DNA of 64,000 bases. Origin: Trileptium ribeirensis. Lineage: Eukaryota > Nematoda > Enoplea > Enoplida > Thoracostomopsidae. Location of the stretch: positions 1-64,000 of the forward strand of contig JASANE010024733.1 of the NCBI GenBank assembly GCA_030248225.1, given 5' to 3'. Shown here piece after piece: positions 20,756-32,400 of this stretch (positions are counted from its first letter, which is position 1; every line of letters starts with the position of its first letter). A model generated the notes under the pieces. That model saw nothing but the letters and a program-made list of their open reading frames with translations, made no database searches and was not told the DNA's origin. The translations under genes and the position numbers were made by a program.

Positions 20756-21835
20756 CTGATTTTTTTTCTATGAGACTAAATATAGTTTTTAAATGTTACA
20801 TAAGGGGGTGGGGTTCTTTTTCCAATTCCTGTTAAGGAAATGTTTTTAACTTGTGAGAATATAATAATTCCATTGTCGTTATTTTCTATTTTGTAGTTAA
20901 CCTGCTACTGTTTGCTATCTGGTAGACAGGGCGTGGGAACGAGGGGTCCAGGGGGCCATCGCCCTCATTTCCTGGGATTTTTAAGGGGCGCGAAAGCCAT
21001 TTGGCCCGCCTTGAACTTTCCGCACGTTTTTGATCATTTAGCTCACTACTACGCTTATCCAACACGCAATAGGTACCACAGCAATTGCGTACATTTGGTT
21101 GCGTGATAAATGTTGAACAAAATGACATATATTTTATTTGAAAAATTAGCATTGCTTGTTGCTTTGCTGCAAACGATTTTATTTTACTCACGAGCAAAGA
21201 ACAGTTTCCTCTACAACACTTCAACATTGTTCCCGCCGCTATGCCGCGAGGCGATACTTTTCTTGGCAATTTTCTTTGCAGACGATCTCTTCGTTCACTA
21301 GCGCGCTGGCTTCTCCAGATAGTGACCTTTCGTCCTGTTCTAAGTTCCCAGGGGTAAATTTTGGCTTTCCAAGTTTCTCCATAGATACACGACTATGAAT
21401 TACCGTTTTTTACTCTCATGAGATAACAAATACGCAAATTTTCCACATTATCGCTAAATATCACAAAATTTCTCCCTGTGGGGTAAAAATTGCAAAGATT
21501 TCTACTTTTCATGTAAGCACAATTGCAATCAGGAACTAAATTTAACTTTTTTTGACCTTTTTTAACAGTTACAGTACTTTACTGATTCAACTGTTGGATC
21601 CCACAGATCAACTGAGAGAATCGTTCCATAGTATTCGTTCGCCCATTCCCAACTGGGGGTCTCTCAGGTCATGCACCAGGTATGATTTTGGTAGTTTGGA
21701 GACACCAGGAGCTTAATGTCAATGTTTGAACTGTCTATCGTAAAATCTGCGGTCAGTTCTCACACCTAGCAGAGCCTGCGATCCTCTTTCGACATAGGGA
21801 CTTTACAAACACCTTTTATATAAGACATTGCTCTT

Positions 21836-22370
21836 AATTGAATTCTGAGTATTGTGAGTGGAACATGCTTAGCCAAAAATTCTTACTAAACAGAGTGGTA
21901 AATGTAGACGGTGCACTTTTCTGGGGTTTTTTAAAGTGAGAGTCGTGAGACCTGTAACTCAACTACGACTCGGCGGATTGATTCGCGCGATAGCTCATTG
22001 GAAAGCTTGAAACTATTCGTGTCCTTTGGTAATTGAAAACAGATTGGAACTCCTAAAACTGGGCTACATAGGCTCGGGTTGGATCGGTCAGTCAAAACAC
22101 AATATGGCATGTGCAGCAACAGCTACATAAATCTTAAGCTGATTTTGTAACGCATAAATGCTCTATGGCTGTGTATTATGCTTTGCTACATGGCTCTTTT
22201 AGGATTCTGGATCTGTGTCAAAATCGATTTTAAATGGGGCCTTGAAACCCAAAATACACGAAAATCGCGCAATATCTCCGCAACCGTTCAACAGCTACGT
22301 AGAATATGTTGGTTTCATTTTGCAGAGCAGTTCATCCTGTACATAACATCACATAGAGGTTAAGTCTAGA
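21836..22370 (+). repeat. Dispersed repeat family A, copy 1
   Basis: Begins TTGAATTCTGAGTATTGTG and shares blocks with 31018-31660 and 53627-53860: AATTCTTACTA, the ACTCAACT-CG-CTGG region, GATTCG-GCGAT, ATTTGAGAGCTTGAA, and near its end AACCCAAAATACA-GAAAA followed by GCAATATCTCCGCA. Non-coding and diverged. Confidence 0.65.
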
Positions 22371-22564
22371 TCGTGATTAAGTCTTGTAGAAATTGGCAGA
22401 TTGTAACTAAGACTAATTGGATGCTTATTTAAATGCTACTTTGTTTGACTTAAATTGTTGTATTATTTTAATACGCGTAATTATTGTTTATATATATAAA
22501 TTTATTAAGCGAGTTAATGAATCGTCTATATGCCGCTTTTATGTTCATTTTTACCATTGAATAG

Positions 22565-22631
22565 CTTGGTTGATGTCGACAACGACGCGGACACGTCGGA
22601 CACTGAAGAAGCTGAAACTGAGGAAGCTTTG
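22565..22631 (+). CDS. CABIN1: CABIN1-like exon a (acidic N-terminal segment)
   Basis: The acceptor is a pyrimidine-rich tract ending TTGAATAG and the donor is GTAAAT at 22632. The first base completes a codon, followed by 22 codons rich in Asp, Glu and Thr (DTSDTEEAETEEAL). It joins in phase 0 to the next exon. An acidic segment before the first TPR is also present in vertebrate CABIN1. This is the least certain exon because it is short and low in complexity. Confidence 0.6.
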
Positions 22632-25600
22632 GTAAATGCACCATTTTGTTACTGTAACGGTCATTAAGTTAAACAACGTTGCGGTGATATACCGGCCTCT
22701 CCATACGACCAAAATTTTACATGGGTACTTATATATAGCTGTGGGCAGGGGGAACCGGGCCGATCCAACCAGGTGGACCAGGAAATGCCTGAGGAAATTT
22801 CGCCTAGCTTACCTGAGGGAACCGCACCTTCATGTAAACTGGGTGCTCTATAATTGCATTTTTTCGTGTTTTTCAGGCATTTAAAACATTTTTATTGTCT
22901 TAATTTATATATTTATTATTTAAGTGGGTCATTTCACGAAACCATGTCATTTTAGTCTACATCGGCACTTTTTGGCCCATACCACCAGTCTTTTGTAAGG
23001 AAATTTAATGTCGCTGTGAGATGTAGTAATAGCATATCCGACGATCATAACGAGGTATGGTGGACCTCTGTACCCCAAACATAGCAGGAGCCAGAGGCCT
23101 TCAACCCGGGTTGGTGAAATAAAGCCAAAAACACATGTCCTAATATAAACGTTCGCCGTATCGCTAGCACGTGATACATATATGTGTTTTTCATTTCATT
23201 GTGATCCATTGGTATTTGCTAATTTTTCCGGAAATACTTGGGAGTAAGCATCGACACTGAAGCTGACGTCAAGCTTTCGAAAATTTTTTCGTGACATGTA
23301 GCCCCCCCGACCAAGGTCAAATCTGGCAGCTTTAAGACGCTGGTAAATAACGTAAAAGTGCACTAGCGCCAAAAATGCTATATAACGGTAATCGCAATCA
23401 GTACAGGTGTTATTGAAAAAAAAGAATATCAGCGTCTGTCAATGTGTTATTTCATTATGAGGTCGAAGGTCATAAAATGCCAAAAATGGGGTATGCAAAA
23501 TGTAGCCCCCCCGACCTGACCAAACTTAAATTTAAAAAAGCCAAATTTAGCATACAGTCTTACAATAGGCCGGATATAAACATAGTAAAGCCCCACTAGA
23601 ATCGACCCATCTATTAAAAATTTTTAATGAAAATGTAGCCCACCACCGACCTGGCGTGTAGCCCCCCCCCGACCGCATGTATAATAAAAGTAATCGAAGG
23701 TCGCAAGAATCATATTAGTATATAAGTTCATCATCATTGCACTATGATATGGGGCCGTGCTGTTAACTGGGCAGCTAGGAAACCCTTCTGCCTGCCCGCA
23801 CATCTAGGTATTACACGCATTGTCCTTGGTATCATCACGTAAATGTAAACTGGTCATAGATCAATTGTATATATTTGTTTTACACCAGCTTACATCTAGA
23901 ATGTATAGAAGTAGCTAAAGTGGCGCGTTGCATGTTGTAGGAAGCTGTAGCCCCCCCCCCCCGACCTGAGGTGTAGCCCCCAGACTCAACATATCGGGGT
24001 GCCATTTTTTACAAGGCTTAAGGATCTGCCGGAAATTTTTTCTCAGACGTCCCCCGCTCATGGTTGGTTTGTGAGCATAAAATGGTATCTGTAGGTGCCG
24101 TCACCGTTGCGCTAGAAAAACTTCTGCGACAGGCTTGTTCTAAATTGGTCGATTTTAACCCCAATAATGCCCTAGAAGCATCAATTTTAGGTCGCAAGTG
24201 CTCCAAATGGCTTGACTAGGACCATTTTGGATGGACTTGCATAAAAACAGACCATGGTTCGCGTGTCACTTCGTCAACACTACAGAATAATGACTTATTT
24301 CGGATTAAAATTTGACCCCCAGGGGGGCCCTTTCCAACCCCTGTAGCAGGTTTCAGGTAGCTCGTTTTGCATAGAGACCTCGATATTCGAAAAAATCAGG
24401 GTTTTTTACATTGGAAGGGGTCTAGACACTGTACATTCGAAAACGTTTCATTTTGGCTTCAAAAAATGGTGTTTCAAAAGTACGTGGTTTCGTGAAATGA
24501 CCCAAGTGCAGAAAATGTATGTTCTTCAGGTTGAACTTCATTTTACTTAGAATTATATGATCCATGGTGGAAATATAAGGTGTCTGAGAAGTATGGAAAA
24601 CACTTTGGCCCTTTATAGCACCTGAACCACAGATGACGATGGCACAAAATTTCTTTAGCAAATATGTACCTTTCTTCTCCCATAGGTACACTTATAAGTT
24701 GAGTTGAGATGCAGAATTCTTCTTTACAACTTTGTTTAGACACCAAGCGTACCATTTGTCGGGAGAAGCTCCCCTCGCAGACGCGAGGTCGGTGAGTATA
24801 GAACAGAATACAATAATTATTGATTAAAGATGCCAGAAGCATGGAGGCGGTGCTTGAACGATGACAATGAAGGAGCCCAAACCACATCAGATGGAAGATT
24901 GTTCCAAGCTCGCACAACGCGATACGGGAAAAAGTTTTTTCTGAGGTCGAGTCGCGGAATATCACGAGTTTCAAGCTTCAAATCATGTCCCCTCGTTGAT
25001 GCGAAGCCCGGCAAAAAGAATGAAGATATATCAAGATCGACGGAGCCGTGTAGCATTTTGTATACCAAAATGAGATCGCTGCGAAGACGCCTATCGGCAA
25101 GAGTCTGAATTCCAAGATATCTAAGACGCTCATAATAGGGAAGGTGTCGAATATACGGCAAGAGTTTAGTTGCGGAACGCTGCACTTTCTCCACAACATC
25201 AATGTCTCTCTGCAGATAGGGACACCAAACGGTAACAGCGTATTCCACGTGGGGGCGTATTAAGGAGCGGTATAAACATAGCCACACTTTTTTAGTCCAG
25301 TGGTGTAAATAGTACTGGCTTAAACTTAGAAAATTAACCACGTACTTTGGCGTTACCGCAATACCTGGGCTCCTTCAACCTCGATTATCTCTTCAAGACG
25401 AAATCTCATAGATTGGAAAACTTTACGAAACAGTTCGGTATCAATCAGACCGAATTCTTCCGCAGTGAGTTTTTCACTTGTTGAGCGGAGCGAGGCGAAG
25501 TCGAGCGAAGCGTTTGTATTTTCTGTCTGTGACCAAAAAAGTCGATGTCCGTCCGTTCGTTAGTTCGTTCGTTCGGTCCGACGGATCTCAAGAACCACTG

Positions 25601-26415
25601 AACCGATTTAAAAAAACTTTTTTTGTTTAAAAGCCTATCATGTCAGAGTGTGCACCTGATAGTTGGGATTAAAAATTTTGAGTGGTTAATTGGTAATTAG
25701 CTAATTAGTAAAGCTTATGCAGCTAAAATAGAGGATTTTGCAGTATTTGTGTTATTTATTGAAATAGAATCGTTTCGATCAAACCATTATAGGTTTTTTG
25801 GGTCGAAGAATTCAAATATAATATTTTTACCAATGATAAAGCCCTATGCCCTATGCAATGTAGTTATTTGAACAACATAAAATTGAGTACATTCGTAATG
25901 CCACAGCCCAAGCTCCGCTCACAAATGTAGTTCCACTACCGACTAGTTCTATATAGCTGGGCTTAGTTCAGTAAACTGTGTTCTTTAAGACGCTTCAGAG
26001 AAAGAAGTGTGAAGGTGTCAAATCCGGGGAACGGTCATGCTACTGAACAGCTCCACGTTGCCCGATCTAGCGATTCTGAAAATTGACATTCAACTATTCT
26101 CGTACTGATCTATGAGCGGTGCGACGTCTTTCTTTTAACAAAAAATTTTCGAACTTGTCCAGTTGTTCAAATTGGGGTCAAAAATCATCTTTCGGCATTC
26201 GCTAATTCCCGTCACCTGTAACAGTTTCGTCGGAAAAGAAACACCACTGAAACATCGAGAGTGCATGCTCACCCAAAGAGTAATTCTTGGAGCTGGTGTT
26301 CAATTATACAACGCTAGCGAGAGCTGGTTCACGGCAGGGCCCCTGGATAGCCCGGGGCAGGTGAATCAGGTGAATATATATATATACATGTATATATATA
26401 TATATTTATATATAG

Positions 26416-26480
<65 letters not shown>

Positions 26481-29400
26481 TTTTTAGGTACGCTGCATAC
26501 GATGGTTTGGTTATCCAGAGCACAGCACGAATACATATTATTACGTTTTTCGTTGTTTTCGATTGGTTTAGGGTCTACAGTTTTAGATTTTTCAATGGGT
26601 TCAGGATTGCAGAGGTTTTATAGTGGTATATATACACACCAAACACAATGCCTGTTACAAGTGATTACACAAAATAGCACTTATAGATGAAACCGCGCTC
26701 GCTCTGATTCACCCTCGCTCTGATTCACCCTCGCTGGCGAGATACCTGTAATAATAGTAAATGTATAGGTGTATAGTATATACAATATGTTCAAAATTTT
26801 ATTCCCTGCACTTAGAACTTCCCTGAGAATGAAATTGGCGGTGCCGCCAGTCCCTGTCGCTTTTCAGAATACTGTGGGTAGGTCAGTTAACTTAAATATT
26901 TTATTTATTCAAAATGTACCCGTTGCACAGACACATACTAGCAAGACCAGAATTTGTCGCATTACACTACAGATAAAATAATTTTTAATGCTGTATTCAT
27001 CGCGTAATACAGTTATACAATCGAATCAGTAACAATATGAGGTGAAGTTTCCTGCGTCCCACAACTTTCACAGCGTCCACTCTAAGATAGTCTCGACTTG
27101 AAAAGATTGAAATTTATAAGGTCATGCATGTCTAACTGTTGAAAAATTTCAGCCTGGTTTGCTGCGGTTAGTTTCATAACAATACCTACTGGCCTCTACA
27201 TTATGGAAGTATTTGGGGACCCACTCAGAATTCATATGCCTCTCCCCCAAAACTGAAATGCTCTTAATGTTTATAAGCCCTCATAAAAAATTTTCGCATA
27301 TTCAAAATTTAGTCATGAGGAATGTAAAAATGACAAGTTTTCAACGTTAGGGATTGAAATTCGTTTATCGATGTTCAGACATGGGTGTAACCTGGGGGAT
27401 CACTTTTATATGTGGGCCCCATCATTGTCGAACATGGGCCACGCTACCAATAATCACTGAATTTGTGGAGACGCTAGTTTACATATGCTTTTACGATAGT
27501 GTTTTGTTAAAGAACTCCGCTAAAGCAATCTGAAGTGCATGCATGATCTATATATATTGCAATCATTTTCATTAGAAATTGTACAGTTTTAAGCAGGTTC
27601 ACCGTGTAATGTATATTTTTTCTTGTTGTTATACCCTCAAGGATTCGAGTGATAGCTCGCAAATACTCTATTCGTCCACTAAATGATGAGCTATAAGTGC
27701 CAACGGCAAACGAAAAAATGATCACGATTATCCCTTTAGCCCCTTCGGTAAAGACTTGCTGTACTCGCTCTGTTTCAATTATGAGTTTGTGACAGTAGTG
27801 ATAATATATGGATTTTAGCATATTTTTCAATTATAACACTGATCATCTTTTTGTATTATAGGAAGCCCATATCCTGAAAGATTATAATTATGCAATTACG
27901 TGTCTGCGAACCGGGTGTAGACAGAAAGGGTTGGCCAAACTGGTATCTTTATTGCAAGAACCTATATTTAGGGCGGTAAGCTAATAGAAAATTTGTAAAA
28001 TGGTTGTTATTTAAATATTGCATTTCAGTGAATCTTGATTTTCTTACATGTATCTGGAAAACATGGAATGTGAAAAAAATAATATAGATTTGTTCAGAAA
28101 TCCTGGTATTTCCTTGTAGCGTTAGAAGTATTGCACAAAATAGACCGCCAGTGGTGGTATTTCAGAATAGGTGGGAATTCTGATGCCTTTTGTTGCGCTA
28201 GCTAATTGGCCATCTTACAAGAATTTCCTTGTTTCGGTTATGTACTTGATAAGAATTTTGTTCTCAAAAATTGTAGCCTAAAGCTGTATATTCGTACCGT
28301 GCAGCGCATGCTGGCATTTTTTCAATACGTGACGATGCTCAAGAATAATACGTGCGATTTACCTAGTGTCCGATGACTGTTGTAAAGTTTAATTTCTGAC
28401 TGTATGTCCTACGTGTAAATCGTGGTTTACGACAGAGAAGCCACAAACCCCTGATAATGGCGGTTGTGAATGAAACTAAGAGAAACCATAACTTACAGCA
28501 CTGTTGCTACAATACGTAAGAAAATGTTTGTAGTTTTGGGTATCTTTCTAGTTCGACCTCGTGGTCCAGTGAAAAATTTGGGATGGATGTTTTTGGTGTT
28601 CTTATTTGCCGCCCATTCGAGAGTTTTCGTGGTTTTCCATATCTTTATATGTGTGCGTGCTTAGTCAATTCGAAGATTTTGCTATTTTTGTTTTGATTTC
28701 CCTGAGAACTGCGTGCTCGACACAAAGCAGCCACAATGCCTGCACGCTAGCTAGCTCTTTTTTGCGCGGAACATTAACAAAGTTGACGATATGGGTACGA
28801 TGGTTAGTTCTGAGTAGATTTGCATAAAGGTCCTATGTCTTACTTTTGAGTAATAAAACATAGAGATGTTGATTTTAGCGTTGACTGCAAATATATTTTT
28901 ACGTTTCAGGTATAACAATTTTGGTGATTTCTTATGAGCAGCAAACGGTTCACTGCTAATTAGAATATTAACTAATTCAGGATTCGTTTTGTTCTTCAAC
29001 ACGAACGTTGCTAAAATTTTTAGTTTTCAGCATTCACGAATATTGCAATCTCAAACGAAATTGAACAAATTTTGTTCCCCAAAACGAGTTAAATATTCTG
29101 CAAATATTGTAGAATTCTCGAAGAATTTATTCATATTTTAAATTTCCAGCAATATGCACAATCATTAAATTATTAACCCGGTATCATATTTGAATATGAT
29201 ATAGAAGAAACTTGTTCGCGAACAATTTCACCCATAAAATGTTCACTAATAATTTGTAGATTCAAACACAGCGCGAGCACGATTAATTAGTCATTATCTC
29301 TAACGCATCTTTACTTTAAGTCTTCGCAAACATTTGATGCTGGGTGAACAAATAATTTTCATACTTTAAATTTTCAGCAAATATGCACAATCATTAAATT

Positions 29401-32400
29401 ATTAACCTGGAATCATAGTCGAATATGATATACAAAAAACTTGTTCGCGACCAATTACATCCATAAAATGTTCACTAGTCCTTTGTAGATTCAAACACAG
29501 CGCGAGCACGATTAATAGGTCATTATCTCTAACGCATCTTTATTTTAAATGTTCGCAAACATTTGACGCTGTGTGATTTTAATCATACATGCTGGATGTG
29601 TCTTGCTTATTTCTCTATGATAAAATAATCTATACAAAAATATATTTATTTAAGAATATACGTTTGTGTTCGCGAACAAATTATATTTGTTATACGTTTG
29701 CGTTCACGAACTAGTTTAAATCTTGATTTCAAATGTTGAACATGTTTAAAATAATTTATATCACTGAGTTGTTGCACTACATGTGTCGAGCGATGCCTCC
29801 CTGTAACATTGTTCACGAACGCAACGCACGAATTTAAAACTCGCAAAATTTTATTTTCAACAACTTCTGGATTTCACTAACGAATTTGCGAACCAAAAAT
29901 AACCCATTTCATACCACCTTACTGCTGTTCTTAAAAGGTTTTACTACATTATGTAATCACAAAGAAGCATTCTGTTACAAAAAATGTGGCAATTGTAAAA
30001 ATAGGTTGGTAGGCAGGGTCATTTTAAGTTTAGTCGCGCATTAATGTTTGATTTGACTTGGGGTTTTCAATTCAACGATTATAAACATGCAAATTATTCT
30101 GAGATAGAACTTGATAATGCTAATTTGGCTTTTGAAAATGTATGTATAGGCTTTAATATTATTTATGATGAGTAGTTTAAAAGAAAAATTCACATTGATG
30201 TTTGGCATATCATTTTTAGGCTTCCGAGTGTTATATTCGGAAAATTATTTTAATTTTAAATTTATTAAATATTAAGTGATTACTAAAGGTTTATTAGCTG
30301 TTACATTCGTTATAACATGATTACTTGTTGTTAATTAGCTTTTCGTTGAACGAATAGATAAGCAGCTCGGAAATGGTTAAAACGGAGTTAAATTGTTGTT
30401 TAAATGTTGCTATTAATTTCGACCAGGCAAGTCGGTAATTATACTCTCCTGGACTCTTATAACGTCTACATTGCTTTGGTTGTCATAAAACGACTTATTG
30501 ATTCATGAAGTAAAATTCAATATATCGGTTTGTTTTGACTTTCAATTGTTATGCTCTAGAGTTTCAAAAAGTTAAATATCATTCATGGCAGCATGCTGCT
30601 AACATTGCCACACATTCCAATTAATGATTTTTTCTGATAATTTGATAATAGCTGAGCATGATCTGTGGTAATCACTCCACTCGTTTCAAGAATATTTCTA
30701 TCTTGAATGCAAAACTCTCGCGTTGAAAGCGTAAATCGCAATGTACGTAGTGCTGTATTATCCGTGGCGCCAAGACCCAACAAACCCACTTCATTTTTCC
30801 ACCACCTTATATGATCAAAACACTGCATCGCATGAACTAAGGTACAATTTTGCGAAGCAACACTATTGGCGTGACACGTTTTTCTGCTATTGCATAACCT
30901 CAAACTTTCATTGTTAGCTGCAGAGAATTTTCAGCGGCTAAGCAGTTAAACGCATAATTCAAGAGCAACGGTGGTACGGAAATATTACTACAACTCATTC
31001 TTGGTTGTGTTGTATCGTTTTTAATTGAATTCTGAGTGTAGTGAGTGAAAGAAGCAAAGCGAATAATTCTTACTAGCCTGAACAGTGGTGAAATTTGACA
31101 GTGTCCTTAATTGGTTTTTAGGGTGATGCATATTAACTCAACTTCGGCTGGGCAGAATGGTTCGTGCGATTGTTCATTTGAGAGCTTGAAATGTTTATTA
31201 GGCGGGAAGCCCGATTACAACATCTTGCCTGTGAAAAGGGGTCTCGGGTCTTGTCATGAAGCGGCCTGGAAAATTACGTTATATTGTATATCGATACTCG
31301 GTGCAGATATCTGGCTCAAATTGGGCGCATTTATATATTGCTTTACCACGCGGCTGTTGAGGATGTAGGGTTTGTTTAAAAAGAGTTTTAAATGGGTCCA
31401 TGAGACCTAAAATACTCCGCAACAATGCGAGTTATATGGGTGCTTTACTTTGATTTTGTATATGAAGTTATTCTCTATGTAGCAGTAAATTGTATATTGT
31501 ATGCTGCATTAATTATACTTGACACGCTGCAGGATTGCGTCAAAATGAGTTTGAGTTTACCCATGCAACCCAAAATACAGAAAACTGCAATATCTCCGCA
31601 TATACTTGAACAATACGGGTGTTATTGGTGTCGTTTTGTAGGGCGATTTGTCTTCTAATAAACAATAACCAATATGGTTGTTATTGGTGTCCTTAAATGC
31701 GTAACAACTGGATATATCTCTTTAACTATTCAAGCAATGTTGCTTTTGTCCTGCTAATTTTGTAGGTTGATGCTCGATATAGCTAAAATTACTTATCCAA
31801 CACTTAGAATTCACCATTTTGTCGTTAAAACAAGCTACTAGGGCATTGAGTTTTAGTAGTAGCAAAAGTGCATTAGGGAAGAGTATGACACTTCCCTGCA
31901 CTCACATGTTAGCCCGTGTTTGCTGATACGGGCGTATTCGGCCTGACCTCCCAGTTTCTGGATCGGGCGTATTCGGACCCCCAGAAATTGGGGGGTGGCT
32001 GACTTACCCCTTAGACACTGGGGGCAGGGCATCTCGACCCGCAGAAACTGGGAGGGTCAGGCCGAAAACGCCCGAAACTGGGAGGGTCAGGCCGAAAACG
32101 CCCGTATCATCAAACACGGGCTAACATGTGAGTGCAGGAAAGTGTCATACTCTTCCTTAATGTACTCTTGGTATTAGTAAACATCCGCGAGCGATTATTT
32201 TATTGTTGCCTCTTTATCTAGGTAAGATCCAAATCAGAATATTTTATTTTATTAGGTGCAGCGTAATAGGCAAGGTAAGCATATTTGTGACTGATACACC
32301 CTTTTTGGTGTACCGTCTTCTATCCGTACAACCTGAGCGATTAGATGAGTTGATTCAAATTTAAAATTTGCAATTAATTTAAATGTTTTTGAGGTTGAAG

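Larger units (their letters stand above)
18491..22564. other. Gene-free region upstream of the first recognised CABIN1-like exon
   Basis: After the LINE tail there is the CATTCGG module array and a dispersed repeat at about 20585-20755 (copy near 57590-57735). From 21836 to 22370 there is a dispersed repeat related to 31.0-31.7 kb and 53.6-53.9 kb. A first exon of the CABIN1-like gene with the start codon would be expected here or further upstream, but I could not identify it. Confidence 0.5.
22632..27861 (+). other. Intron 1 of the CABIN1-like gene
   Basis: 5.2 kb. It holds the TGTAGCCCCCCCGACC motif cluster (23.3-24.0 kb), an antisense LINE fragment (24.8-25.3 kb), repeat family B copy 1, a TA microsatellite and a 16-bp tandem repeat. 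An antisense ORF near 27507-27830 is of doubtful nature. Confidence 0.6.

Noticed and set aside
27507..27830. Antisense 107-codon ORF in intron 1
   Set aside because: Looks partly protein-like, but no good start, homology or confident splice sites. Not enough to annotate.
27862..27975. Resemblance of this exon to WAPL
   Set aside because: An early guess from a short pattern. The following exons match CABIN1 in order and spacing, which WAPL does not explain.
30017..30139. Open segment ending in GTATGT, phase 0/0, in intron 2
   Set aside because: It could be spliced in frame between CABIN1-like exons b and c, but the protein aligns best without it and its acceptor lacks a pyrimidine tract.
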